Shown here in pieces: positions 11,945 to 22,889 of a stretch of DNA of 64,000 bases. Numbering within the stretch: position 1 is the stretch's first letter; the number at the start of each line of letters is the position of its first letter. Source of the DNA: Aspidapion aeneum (taxonomy: Eukaryota; Arthropoda; Insecta; Coleoptera; Brentidae). The stretch lies in NCBI GenBank assembly GCA_963576565.1, contig OY755038.1:181342452-181406451 (forward strand). The letters are read 5' to 3'. The position numbers and the translations under genes are program-made. Below the pieces are notes generated by a model that worked only from the letters and a program-made list of their open reading frames with translations, was not told where the DNA came from and did no database searches.

Positions 11945-12309
11945 CATGGGCGCACCCAGTGGGGGGGGGCCGGGCCCGGGCCCCCGAAGCCTTAGATTTT
12001 TTTTACATATTTTCTACATATTTCATGATAAAACACAAATAATAGCTTAAAATTTGACATCATGAGGCTTCGGGCCCCCCCAAGCAGCGGCGTAGTTCGT
12101 CGCGTCCACGCTAAAGACATGATGACCTTTTTTTTTTTTTGCGGTCGCACGATTTTTGAGGGCGCCGTCTTTAGGTGTCGGGCCCCTCACACATGATGAC
12201 TTTTTTGTGTTTTTGTTTTTTTTTTTGGTCGCACGATTTTTGCGAAGCGCCCTTTTTAGCCCCAGAGGCCTCGCCCCCCCCCCAAGGCACATTCCTGGGT
12301 GCGCCACTG
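11945..12309. mobile_element. hAT-like non-autonomous element (365 bp)
   Basis: Left end CATGGGCGCACCC and right end complement CAGTGGCGCACCC form imperfect terminal repeats, flanked by GTATATT on both sides (11938-11944 and 12310-12316). CAGTG-type ends with a 7-8 bp duplication fit hAT elements. Inside are G/C-rich runs and the family word AAGCCTTAGATTTTTTTTAC. A roughly 60-bp segment ending TCGCACGATTTTTG is repeated directly (about 12119-12180 and 12194-12256). Relatives are at 29514-29711 and 32647-32776. Confidence 0.75.
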
Positions 12310-12317
12310 GTATATTG

Positions 12318-12844
12318 GTCTAATAAGGAAAGGCAATATAAAGTGGGTTATTTTAACAAAACATCAGAAATAATTTGTTTCCACCGTAGCTTATTGTTTT
12401 ATTAATTTTTGTAACAAGATATCAAATATATAGAGAATAATTATCCCTCATCCGTCGTGTATTTTTCGTACTAAAATGTCTTAAAAAGTCTAGCCAAATC
12501 CCATTCATATTAACAAAGTTATCTGAATTTAACATAGATGAAAAAAAACTCTAATTACAAGAAACAGAAAATCTTAGTATCTATCTATCTTTCACAAGGT
12601 ACTTACAAATCGAGCAGAAATAAAAATTAAAGTGTCTCTTTGAACTAATACTGAACCCAATCCCAGTCAAAGCATCAACATATCCAAATATTATAATTAA
12701 ATAGGCAACACCAAAAAATTACATTTTTAGTATAGTATTATAAAATTCTATTTATTTAGTTATATTTATATTTTTTGCAGCGTTCCATTTTACCACTGGC
12801 TTCATAAAAGAATCATTTTATACATACCATAGAATCAACTGAAA
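12318..12844. other. No gene recognised
   Basis: AT-rich spacer between a hAT MITE and a family A element. No supportable feature. Confidence 0.4.
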
Positions 12845-13406
12845 AAAATACTCTGCCAATCTATGGGCACTTAAGCTCACACTAGGTAGTATAGTTATAG
12901 TGTACGTGTGAGCTAATATAACTAAAAACTGAAATATATTTTATTCAACTCCAGAGTCAATTACCTTTCGTTTGATACCACACAAGCCATGTTTTGACTT
13001 AAACTCTAATTTTTAAAATCTACCCCACCCTTTTTTTAAAAACTAAAATGTATTTTGTTTAACTCCAGACCCATTTACCTTTCGTTTGATATCACACATG
13101 CCATATTTTCACTTAAACTCTAATTTTTGACATTTACCCCCACCCTTTTTTTTTAAATAACTTAAAATTCATTTTGTTTAACTCCAGACTTAATTACCTT
13201 TCGTTTGATATCACACACGCCATATTTTCACATAAACTCTTATTTTTGATATCTACCCCCACCCTTTTATTTGACTTGCGTTCGGTGGATTTCGTTCATT
13301 TTTAAACAAGACCACCACGGCCCAAGACCCAGTCTAGGTACCAAATTTCATTTAAATCGGACAAGCGGTTTTTGAGTTATGCGGGTTGGTCGTTACAGAC
13401 AGACAT

Positions 13407-13448
<42 letters not shown>

Positions 13449-13450
13449 GT

Positions 13451-13489
<39 letters not shown>

Positions 13490-13629
13490 GCAACACAAAA
13501 AAGTTTCAAAATCATCTGAAAAGCAAAGATATATAAAAATTTTTGAAATCGGAGCAACTTTTTTGTTCTCGAAAAAATTAGGATCACCATAGCTGACACT
13601 ACTATAGTATAGTATATGTGTGAGCTAAT
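12845..13629 (-). mobile_element. Family A element, copy 1 (complete)
   Basis: On the minus strand it runs from the AGCTCACAC hairpin end, through the GTTGCTCCGATTT block and a tetranucleotide array (about 13396-13490 in plus coordinates, ACAG units with one variant). It continues with the core AACTCAAAAACCGCT..CCGATTT and about three tandem units of 100-110 bp, each with ATATCAAACGAAAGG. It ends with a second AGCTCACAC hairpin and GGCAGAGTA. There is no open reading frame of substance. The layout (hairpin ends, internal tandem units, GTCT-type microsatellite) resembles dipteran mini-me/DINE-1 Helitron-like elements. That link is inference. Confidence 0.8.
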
Positions 13630-13649
13630 AGCTATGACGGGTCTAATAA

Positions 13650-14128
13650 CCTCCTAGCCCATTAGCACACTCCAAATGTACTACACAGTATATCAAACTT
13701 GAAAAGAGTTTTTCGTAGCTCCTACGAAGTTTTTAATAATTACATAAATTATTGAGAGAAACGCGTTCTACTATATTCCGAACCAAATCGCATATTAATG
13801 CAATGCTACGTTAAAATGTTAGGATTTTTTCAATTTTTAAACTGTCAAAAAACTTTCGTTATAATAATGGATTTTAGCCACAATCTAATCAGCTCTTTAC
13901 ATTATTGTACACTAGGTATTTTACCTAAATTTAATGAAAATCGTTTTAGCGGTTTAGGAGCTATCGTCGGCTGGACAGATATACACACACACACACTGAC
14001 AGACGTCACAAGACGATATTGCTCAGATAGGTCAAACTACACCCACATGACACATTTTCGGCGTTATCTGAAAAAAACATTCGTCGAAAACATTTCTTTC
14101 TATGCCATCGCTGCGCTTGCTAGGAAGG
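13650..14128. repeat. Family B element, copy 1
   Basis: Begins CCTAGCCCATTAGCACACTCC and ends GCTTGCTAGGAAGG, so the ends are partly complementary (CCTAGC/GCTAGG). The middle holds a core reading ATGAAAATCG...AGCGGTTTAGGAGC, then an (AC)n run and CAGACGTCACAAGACGATATTGC. Compared with copy 2 it has an insertion of about 130 bp near 13800-13925. Confidence 0.7.
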
Positions 14129-14274
14129 AAAAAATACGAGGCGAAAAGCAAATCGAAGCTGAAAGTTGCAAAAGTGACCCAGTTGCTTCTTACTGTAATC
14201 CAAGTTAATAGGTACCTCGACACGAAAAGAAAATAAAGCAAAAATAAAGTAAATGACCATGACCGATTTGATAC

Positions 14275-14631
14275 TTTCCTAGCACATTAGCACACTCCAA
14301 GTAAACTCCATGCTATATCAGCCTTGAAAACAGTTCTTTTGTAAATTTCTCAGAAACGAAAGCTCCAAAAAAGTTTTTGGTTATAACAAAAATTATTGAT
14401 AAAAATTTGTTCTACTATATTCCGAAAACTGCATGAAAATCGGTTAAGCAGTTTAGGAGCTATCGTGTTTCGGACAGACATACATACACACACGCACTTA
14501 GACAGACGTCACGCCGATATTGCTAATATAGGTCCAATACACTCAAACAACACACTTTTGACGTTATCTGAAAAAAAAATTATTCATCGAAAACCACGCC
14601 CTCTCTAGCCATTGCTGCGCGGGCTAGGAAG
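14275..14631. repeat. Family B element, copy 2
   Basis: Second copy in the same orientation as copy 1: TTCCTAGCACATTAGCACAC start, GGTTATAACAAAAATTATTG, core GCATGAAAATCGGTTAAGC, short AC run, CAGACGTCACGCCGATATTGC, and GCGCGGGCTAGGAAG end. About 150 bp separates it from copy 1. Confidence 0.75.
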
Positions 14632-14639
14632 TTAAAAAA

Positions 14640-15378
14640 TCATCAAATTTTATACCACTCGTAACTTGAGATCTACAAAAATCTCACCATACATTAATGC
14701 TTTTACACCCGCAAATTTTATCGTAAAGGTAAATTAAGTTCAAACAGACCAGCCGATAGCTTGACCAGCAAAGGGAAACTTAATAATTTGTTTACATGAA
14801 GAAGAGAAATCCTTAAGAACACAATGACGTTGACTTACCTTACGCTTAATACTCCTAAAGTTTACGGTTCAACCTACACTTTGTGGTTTTGTCTGGAAAG
14901 GAGTTGTTTTAAAGACTTATAGAGCCTAAGGTATAATATACAAATAATATATAATTATAAACGCTAATATTTTTTGGCGTCTAAATATGATAAAATTGAT
15001 CATTTGCAAAAGGGTTTTACCAGTCTAAATTATGTAAGATGATTTAATTGTCTCTGTGTCCGGTAATTTGTCGGTATACCAATAGTTTTTGACCTGCTGG
15101 ATTAATTTTCAAAAAAAGCGTTGAATGAATATAATATTTTTGGATTAGCTGATAAATGTTTTTATATGCAAATTTGCTCAAAGCTGTAGTTGTGTGAGAT
15201 ATTTTAAAAAAACTCGTTTAATGCTTTTCTCTACATTAGATCTTGCGTGCTTAATATTAATTTTTATAGTTTTTTTTTCAATTAAATAAAAGTTTCTTTC
15301 AATGTTTCTAGAACTTGTTGAAATTGCTTCAAACTTTATTTTAAGGCATCATAATTTTAAATAGGCAAATCACACATT
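14640..15378. other. No gene recognised
   Basis: AT-rich, no repeats or coding support noted. Confidence 0.4.
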
Positions 15379-15387
15379 CTAAAAACG

Positions 15388-15884
15388 GGCTCTGGAACGA
15401 AATAGTGATGTAGAAAACAGCGATGCACGAAATGGCGAGTAATGAAGTAGCGACTATCAAATTAGCGACAATCAAAATAGCGACAACCAAAGTAGCGATG
15501 TATCAAAATTGAAAATAGCGCACGACTTCTTTTTCCCGGGATCCGAGAGGGTGTAAATCCGAACCGAATCGAACCGAACTGAACCGAACCAAACTCGGTT
15601 TGAACTTGTGTTTGAACTGAACTGAACCGAATTCGGTTCGGTTTGGTTTGGCTCGGATCGGATTCACACTTTAAGATTCCGGGACAAAGTTAGGGAGGTT
15701 TTTTTTCAGTCGCTATTTTGTTACATCGCTATTTTGATAGTCACTATTTTCTTACATCGCTATTTTATTACAATCGCTATTTTAATAGTCGCTCTTTCAT
15801 TGCATCGCTATTTTGATTTTAGCTATTTCGATACCGCTATTTTAATAGACGCTATTTTGTATATCGTTATTTCATTCCGGCGCC
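15388..15884. mobile_element. 497-bp foldback element with AGCGACnATnAAA subrepeats
   Basis: The left arm repeats words like AATAGCGACAATC every 15-16 bp. The right arm holds the complement (TCGCTATTTTGAT). Ends are GGCTCTGGAACGAAATA and the complement of GGCGCCGGAATGAAATA. The flanks CTAAAAACG (15379-15387) and ACAAAAACG (15885-15893) agree at 7 of 9 bases, a possible old 9-bp duplication. The centre is a second palindrome of CCGAAC repeats (15558-15656) bracketed by TCCGGGA-type words. No coding capacity. Confidence 0.75.
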
Positions 15885-15893
15885 ACAAAAACG

Positions 15894-16925
15894 TTTGGCA
15901 TATTTCATTTATATTCCCGTAGACATTAATTGTTTTACCTTCATATTTTTTCAATGAACTTGACAATTCCCAACATATTATACTATATTCGAACTTCGTA
16001 AACAAATCTTTACATAACCGAAACACATCAGTATGCTTAATACTCATCTACCCTATTTCCTACAACAAATTATTTAAACCGCGCTTTTTGATTAATGTGC
16101 GATTTTTGTGCGCTTTGTCACGTGGCCATGAAACTATTTGTTAAATCAACAAAGCACGTGACTAAAAGTGCATAGAGCTTAAAGGTTAAATAAAGAAAAG
16201 CAATTTTTATATTCCGTGAATTTAGTTTCATTGACTAACTTGAGTGACTAAAAAGTTATCTGGGAGCTCTAGTCCAGCAACAGTTACTTTTGGAAGTAAT
16301 AACATTTCTGTATAACACGAATATAAAAAAGTCACTCCTTCTAGTTATCTACGCTCATGTGATAAAGAAAATAACTTAGTACTTAAGTAGGTAAGTATAA
16401 GAAATTAAATGCGAATAAGCCAGGGGAATAAAGTCTATTTTTCCAACAAAAAGTAGCTGTGATTCATACTACAAGTGTACACATTTCCGACACACAAAAG
16501 CTCAAAAATATATATTGACCAGTACCACATCAAACTGCCTCCTGAAAAATGGAAAAAGTACTATTTTCCACGACTAATTTGGTGTAAACAATTATGCGAA
16601 ATAATTTGAATATATACTTATAATCGCCTGATAATTATTTTGTCAGGTAAAATTAGTTGGTCACTTCAGCTTTAAACTCTAAACGTCTTAAGTTTCAAAA
16701 TTTACCGACATTTTTCAACCCGAAATTAAAGGATCTTATTTTTCAATCAAATCAAATAAAAGCGCTCTTCCTTTATCACTGATTTTGATAAAGGTCTGAC
16801 ATTCCCTAACAACACCAAATTAAGCTCATATACCTTTTGAATGTTTATTCTTGACTGTACGTGAGGTGAGGTGAGCGCTCATCAAATCTCAAGACACTAT
16901 TCTTCACGGCATTCAGGTAAACTTA
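15894..16925. other. No gene recognised
   Basis: AT-rich. A small inverted pair with TCACGTG/CACGTGA lies near 16117-16162. No coding support. Confidence 0.4.
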
Positions 16926-16927
16926 AG

Positions 16928-17207
16928 TATGAGCATGAAGTTAGCGAAGCACCCATTGCAGATCGAATCGTGACTAGGTGGATAATTTGCCGTTAATTAG
17001 TGGTGGATTAGTTGTGGAAAAATTAATTTTGTCGCTCTTATTTTTGACCGTTTTTGAGGGTGCTTCGCTAAGCACCCAAAAAAAGGGTCAAAAATAAGAG
17101 CGACAAAATTAATTTTTCCACAACTAATTCACGACTAATTAACGGCAAATTATCCACCTATTCACGATTCGATCTGCGATGGGTGCTTCGCTAACTTCAT
17201 GCTCATA
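16928..17207. mobile_element. 280-bp palindromic MITE
   Basis: Two arms of about 120 bp are nearly identical and inverted. Both ends carry TATGAGCATGAAGTTAGCG then AAGCACCCAT. The centre repeats the end word as GGGTGCTTCGCTAAGCACCC. No target duplication is obvious. It abuts a hAT transposase remnant on its right. Confidence 0.85.
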
Positions 17208-17208
17208 G

Positions 17209-17466
17209 GTTAATAGACTGCTTAAAATTCTGTGCGATTTTTGAGGCTGCTCTACGGGGCCATGATGAGTCTGAAACTGGTGCTAATCCAAGCACTTTAC
17301 GCATGTAAAACGTAAAATAGACTTTATCTCTAAACAAATAAACTAAAAACTACACCAAGTAGCTGCTTGTTTGTAAAATGCTAAAATAAAATTGTTTAGA
17401 TAAGTTTTTTATCTCCTTTTCCGTGCAATATAAATTTTTGCCCCTTAATTTATAACGCCGCCACCG
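17209..17466 (+). pseudogene. hAT (DUF4371-type) transposase remnant with 3' end
   Basis: From 17216 the plus strand reads DCLKFCAIFEAALRGHDESE and stops at 17306-17308. The LRGHDE motif lies in the DUF4371-type hAT transposase N-terminal half. The roughly 160 bp that follow have no coding sense but match the minus-strand copy at 22099-22285 step by step. Both end in a CGCCGCCAC terminal repeat (complement CGGTGGCGG, hAT-like). The two loci therefore share one internally deleted structure, with coding sequence joined early to the 3' end. Confidence 0.7.
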
Positions 17467-17594
17467 ATAAATTGGTGGATCGGTGGAATCCATCGGAACT
17501 ACCGAAACCCGATGGACTCCATCGATGTTTCACTGATGCATTTAACCCGATTGTTCTCATCGATGAGCTCATCGGTGAATTTAGAGACTCTCTC

Positions 17595-17830
17595 CTTCCT
17601 AGCTAGCATTAGCATACTTCAAGTAAAGCTATGATAAATTAGCATTGAAAACAGTTTTTGTAATTATCTCAGAAACTGAAGCTCCTACGAAGTTTTTGGT
17701 TACAACATAAACTGTTCGGTTCGGTTCGGTTCGGTTCGGTTCGGTCCGGTTGGAGCAAATATAGTCTACTATATTCCAAACCGCATTATAAAGTTTGTTC
17801 CAAAAAAATAGTTTCTCCTGAAAAAAATTG
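17595..17830. repeat. Family B fragment with (CGGTT)n expansion
   Basis: Starts TTCCTAGCTAGCATTAGCATAC and follows family B through CTACGAAGTTTTTGGTTACAAC. It is then interrupted by about seven CGGTT units (17714-17751) before family sequence resumes as TCTACTATATTCCAAACCGC. The remainder is degenerate. Confidence 0.65.
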
Positions 17831-17995
17831 ACCACATAATGTCTTTAAAAAATATTTTTATCTCAACTCATTGCTCTTGTTCTAATACAGGACTTTAAAA
17901 AAGTAATTATCAAAAAAGTGTCAAAATCGTCAACTTTTAGGCTCTGTACCTCGAGAAAGTTACCCTAGGACCCCTAAAGTTACACATCTTGTATA

Positions 17996-18158
17996 CGGTG
18001 AATATCGGTTATAACGATATTGAACGGACCGCTTAATTTTGGGCGTTATAGAGAAAAATGGTAACAAAATGTATATAGAACTCGGTCGGGACCTTAATAT
18101 GTCGTCGCAATAACCGATATGTCGTAATATCCGATATCGTTATAAGTGATATTTACTG
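17996..18158. mobile_element. 163-bp TA-target MITE
   Basis: Ends CGGTGAATATCGGTTATAAC and the complement of CAGTAAATATCACTTATAAC, flanked by TA at 17994-17995 and 18159-18160. The interior repeats CGATAT and TTATAACGATAT. It resembles pogo/Tc1-type non-autonomous elements. Confidence 0.75.
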
Positions 18159-18160
18159 TA

Positions 18161-18761
18161 CTACCCTATTTTTGTGAGTAAAATTACGATGAACAAGAAA
18201 CCTATAACAGTAGGTATGTACCATTCGAAATCTAAAGACTTATATTTATTTCGTTATGAGGTTTCCATACTTTAAAACTTTTCTTTGTTTGATTTCCCCT
18301 TCCCTTTGCGCTGTTTTAATATATGCGCTTTTTTCTTTGGGCGCTTTTTTAGTGTGCGCTTTCCAACGCGTGCGTTTTTCTCTCTGCGCTTATTTACGGT
18401 TACCGTTTCATCATTATCCCCCCCCCCCCCCCCCTAGCCTTTTGTTTCAGAACCGCCGTTGTACACCCCTCACCCACACCCTAATATTAATTTTTGTTCA
18501 TAAGATTGTATATTCACTAGATCAAATCATAAATCGGAAAACCGCATATTCCCATCTGTGTTGGTTTTAAAGTTCTGAATTTCCCCCCATTACATAGACT
18601 GATTCTTTTACTGTCAATATATATTTAAATTATTGGCGGCGGACAAAATGTGTTTTTAGATAATCCGTGATATCTTCTACACTATTAAACCTGCACAACT
18701 AGGACTCACTAAATTTGTAGTTTATTAGCTGTAGGTTAGAAAAATAAACAATAAGGATGGA
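18161..18761. other. No gene recognised; poly-C tract
   Basis: Includes a poly-C run near 18418-18434 and several TGCGCTTT words near 18309-18400. A 104-codon reading frame here has low-complexity composition and no family resemblance, so I do not call it a gene. Confidence 0.4.
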
Positions 18762-18765
18762 TATA

Positions 18766-20811
18766 CTGCCGTCCCACGGAAAAACACCTTATGTTAGGAT
18801 TTCCACTTTCTAGAAAATGGCATTTAAAAATTTGACCAAAGTAATTGACTTAAAAGTCAAATAATTTTGAAACGGAGCATACATTTTTATAAAGTTTATG
18901 TAATGTATGGACCTAATAGTGTATTTTACCAAACTAATTACTAGTTTTTAATAAATTTGCTTAAGTTTATGAACAAAAAGGTTTTTTTTTAAACAGGTTA
19001 CTATTTCTTAGCAAAATTATTTTCGTTCCTAATCATGAATACCTTAAGTTAAAAATTTTAACATCCGCTAATTTAGAAAACAAAAATAAGTTGCAATGCT
19101 AGTTTAATGTACCGTATGTTCTGACATACGATGTTATTAATTTGTTTAATTTATGGTTTGAAAGAAAATTATTTGAACTAAACACAGTAAGTTTGATAAG
19201 GCTAATCTTTTATTATAAAAATTGCACAAAGTATTGCATTACAAGTTTAAAGACCAAACCACAAAACAATAACGTCATTTAATCGTTTTCAACTACTGTG
19301 ATTAGATTTTGAGAATTGCTTTCAGCAAGGTTCTGCCAAAATGAAATTTTATGTTTTGGCATTATCGAGGATAAGTTTGTGAGAATTTGATTTTTTCTTT
19401 CAGCAGAAATTCCACGATCGGTGTTGTGATTTTCAGGATCTTTTAAATTTGTGTTTTTTTTGGAAATTATATTTAATTCTTGATAGTCTTTATCTTTGAA
19501 AGACGTAATACAAACATTTAGATCCTCTTCTTGCTTTCAAAATCGAAATATCTTTTAAAAGAGGTCGATTTTTGTTAAGTTTTTGTAACTGGTAGTTGGT
19601 CGTTAAGTTGGGTCAATTTTTCAAATCGGAGAAATGCATTTCTTTTATAAAGCAGTTTCTTGTACTGTCCTGTACAGCATTTACAAAATCTTGAAAATCA
19701 TAGATCTTAGGATTTTTTTTCAAACTTTTTTCCACTAAATGATGAAAACTATCAGCTGACATGAATGTGTGACCGGTTTCAAAATATTTAGTCGTTATTT
19801 TTTCAGCAACAATGTGGTCAGAGTTAATACCGTAAATTAGGAAGCTCCAAAAACTCTAGTTTTTGTTTTGGACGCTGCAGTTATCAGCCAATAGATAGAT
19901 ATCAAGTATTTTAAATAATTCTCCTGAATTGATGTCTACAGCATTTTCATCCATGAAACTCTGTGATATCAAAGGCTGCATGTTTTCATCAAGTAATACC
20001 ATGTTATTTATCGAAACATCGTTAATCTCACTGGTCCTGGAGGTATCATTTCTGGTCGCGCTCGTTGAAGAACTAATATTTTTCTCTAAATCGTATTTTG
20101 AACTACTATTTATGATCTGAAGAACCATTCTCATTTCGGTTCCGAAATAAACAAAAACCCTCAAGAAAAACAAAACAGCCCATGCGAACGTGCTGACTTC
20201 CGAAACGGAACTGAGCTTTTTTGACGTAATGCATATAACTAGGTTAGAACACCGTATGTTTTTTCATACGTGGGGATATTTTCGCGGGCTAAAATAGTCT
20301 ACTCTCCGTTGCTAGGCAGGAATACCGCATGCTAAAACATACGCTAAGTGTTGTTCTAAATTGTTCTTCTTTGCTAAATAACAACACTGGTGGATTGGCA
20401 TGAAACATTTGACTATCAGGACGTGTTCCAGACGGGGATCACTCGTATCTTCGTGATCGACGTTGGAGAAAGTGAAAACCAAACAGTTTTAACAACACCG
20501 TATGTTAGAACATACGTTACTTATGCTTAAATAATTTCTGTATTGTTTGCTTTAGTTGCTAGGCAAAACATAAACAATAAATAAAAAAGAAACATAAACG
20601 ATGTATGTTAAGAAGTTAGACATACGGCTTTTTTACTTTGTAATTTTCCAATTACCCAGGCACATACGTTATTCTTTTGCACTTACGGCTTTCATACCAT
20701 GTAATATGATGTTTTGTTTTAGATACGTTAAATTCATTTAGTTTTATTTATTTATTTTTTATCATCATTTTTACAAAAATTCAACTTACGGTGTTTTCTG
20801 TGGGACGGCAG
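18766..20811. mobile_element. 2.05-kb DNA transposon with CTGCCGTCCCAC ends
   Basis: Terminal repeats CTGCCGTCCCACGGAAAA and the complement of CTGCCGTCCCACAGAAAA are flanked by TATA on both sides (18762-18765 and 20812-20815). Inside, a minus-strand gene remnant (19500-20173) carries an ADNC..QNKN motif. At least four short palindromes of the type CCGTATGTT...ACATACG lie outside the coding part (near 19111, 20251, 20323, 20495), with a related pair near 20602. I cannot place it in a named superfamily with confidence. Confidence 0.8.
19500..20173 (-). pseudogene. Decayed transposase-like protein with ADNC..QNKN motif
   Basis: The minus-strand frame from 20173 opens MFFLRVFVYFGTEMRMV, passes a Ser/Asn-rich linker, and reaches ILDIYLLADNCSVQNKN at about residue 89-105 before a stop at 19856. 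Reading on past the stop gives INSDHIVAEKITTKYFETGH, then TFMSADSFHHLVE and IYDFQDFVNAVQ, with further stops below 19620. A D-N-C...Q-N-K-N motif followed by KYF..GHTFMSAD is known from uncharacterised insect proteins with an RNase H-like fold (DUF7869-like). That assignment is from memory and needs a profile search. The start may be internal to a deletion, because no typical N-terminal zinc region is seen. Confidence 0.6.
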
Positions 20812-20815
20812 TATA

Positions 20816-21530
20816 GTCATGTTTGAAATAGGCCGTTTTTAGTTCGCGCTTGCCTATTTGTGATACAATAATGAGTAATACGTAAAAATTTTCTGAAAAA
20901 ATTGTAGAACACGAATTTCTATGGTGGAGATCTGGCAAATTGTGCAGTATCACTCTACACCCCCTCCAAGGTTGTGGCGTTTTTTCAAAAAATTAAAACC
21001 CGGATTAGTCTCACTGATTTTTTTAATTCACCATTTTTCAGTATTGTCGAATATATTTTAACTATCTACCTCCTATAGGGGGATCAGCACCGCCTAATTA
21101 TGTCTAAAAACGTGATTAAAAAAAAACAATATCTGCAAAAAATACCCTTGAAAAATAAATGCTAATTAAATGACTACTAAGACGCCTTTAAAAGTACAAG
21201 ATAGAGCCTTTAATGTGATGTATCGCCTATCAATATTGCCCCAAAAATAACACCCCTACAGGATGTCGAATTTGGTGTAGTTTCTTAAAGGTAAATGGAT
21301 TTTTTTAAATAAAACCAATCTTGTAGAGATTGAAACTCTCTATAAAAGAATATATAACGTAGCTTCCTAGATGAAATTTGTAGCTGTCCAGGACAGCTTC
21401 AATTTTTGACTTTTGGTGAAATCTGTGTTTTTGTAATATAAAACAGCGAATTTCTAGACAAGCAATATGAGATACGTCAAATTTGGTAAAGACGTACCTA
21501 AATAGTAATTGTCCTTAACCAAACAAAAAC
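20816..21530. other. No gene recognised
   Basis: AT-rich spacer with no clear feature. A phrase near 21465 (AGCAATATGAGATACGTCAAA) resembles 188-205 at the left of the window. Confidence 0.35.
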
Positions 21531-21532
21531 GA

Positions 21533-21640
21533 CAGGCGCCCAAAAAATCACCGCAAAAAGAATGGGTGTCAAGGCATTATTATTTTTCGTTGTATACGGC
21601 TATTAGTGCCCAAACGTTCAGCACCCAAATAGTCATCTCC
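21533..21640. repeat. Partial relative of the 525-1815 element
   Basis: Matches the 1490-1590 stretch of the 15-bp unit element: GGGTGTCAAGGCATTATTAT, then GCCCAAACGTTCAGCACCC and a TGGTCATC-like word. Only the inner part is present. Confidence 0.55.
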
Positions 21641-22098
21641 TCAACGTATTCTACGATTCTTTTCTGAAAATTCTTACGTATCACACGATATCGTATCACA
21701 AATAAGCAAGCGGGAAATGATTTCAGAACTGACTAATAACTACTAAAATCTTAAATTTTTTGAATCATTCGTATTTTCTCTTGCTAGATACACCGCTGTA
21801 AGCAGTTTTATAACTGTCCATTATGCCTTAAAAGCTTTGCGCATTTTTAATGATGCAACCTTAAAAGCATAAGCCACCTAACTGTAAAATTTTTAATCTA
21901 TCTACAGTAGTAATTCTGAACGAGACTAATGTAAAGTTGGCGATAATGGAAACAGACTAAGAAATGAGTGCTATTAACTTCTGCTGTATAATTTAAACAG
22001 ATTGCTGGCACACTAGACTTAACTACTAATATAAAATAAAATACAAATATGGACGTAGGTAAATGTCCGCCGTTTATAAAAGCCCTACACATAAGGAC

Positions 22099-22284
22099 CA
22101 GTGGCGGCTGATGACGTTATAAATTTAGGGGGGGGGACAGAAACTTATAACAATATATAATTGCATGAAAAAGGAGATAAAAAACTTACCTAAACAATTT
22201 AATTTTAGCATTATACAAACAAGCAGATACTTGGTTAAGTTTTTAGTTTATCTGTTTATAGATAAAGTCTATTTGCCCTTCTTT
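22099..22284 (-). mobile_element. hAT element 3' terminal region
   Basis: Begins on the plus strand with CAGTGGCGGCTGATGACG, a hAT-type terminal sequence, and continues into a poly-G run. It matches 17309-17466 in inverse orientation. Read on the minus strand it is the end of the element that carries the transposase remnant at 22285-22886. I could not find the opposite terminus. Confidence 0.65.
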
Positions 22285-22886
22285 TACATGCGCAAAGTGC
22301 TCGGATTATCACCAGTTTCAGACTCATCATGGCCCCGTAGAGCAACTTAAAAAATTCCACAGAATTTTAAACAGTCTAGAATTAACATACTAAGTATATG
22401 TCTATTTTTTGTCACATTTTCATTATGTTCGGTAAGGTTTTGCCTATAGGCACTATTTAATTGGCACCTAATATTAGTCTTGCCTAGCATAGAAAATTCT
22501 ATGTGGGTATTTAAAGAAATAGCACTAACTGTGTCTTTTTTTAAATTTTCACTAAAGTGCTTGATATCACACATTTCCTTTACCACCCACGCAGGACTTC
22601 GCGAATTATTCAGAATAGGACGAATAAAGCAAAAAAAAATATTTTGTTTTGCACAAACGCACAAAAAGTTTTCAGCATCGTATACTTTTTTATTATGAGT
22701 TTTTTTGGAACACCCCTCTGCATTACTGGCACTAAAATTTTGGTTAATTTTTAGGTTCGGTCTATGTGGCCCTAAAGATTTTATTTGTAATCGAAGTTCA
22801 TAGGTCAACGTATTTAAATTTGCACATTTAATTATATATTCGAAGGTATTTATTTCCATTTTGAAAACAAACAATAACAAAACCAA
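22285..22886 (-). pseudogene. hAT transposase (DUF4371-type), N-terminal part, truncated
   Basis: An open frame of 179 codons runs from 22886 to 22347 on the minus strand. Around residues 36-48 it reads IKSLGPHRPNLKIN. A Cys-rich stretch follows (LCVCAKQNIFFCF, residues 74-86) where TTF-type zinc fingers of these proteins lie. Then come EMCDIKHFSENLKKD and HNENVTKNRHILSMLILDC. The frame meets a TAA after DCLKFCGIF but continues as VALRGHDESETGDNPSTLRM, where a Glu codon stands at 17216-17308. The rest of the RNase H-like domain is absent. The call rests on motif order recalled from ZMYM1-like hAT proteins. Confidence 0.7.
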
Positions 22887-22889
22887 ACA

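Noticed and set aside
17262..17285. ATGATGAGTCTGAAAC as a possible minimal hammerhead
   Set aside because: It is the coding sequence for the conserved GHDESE motif of the hAT transposase remnant and has no stem II.
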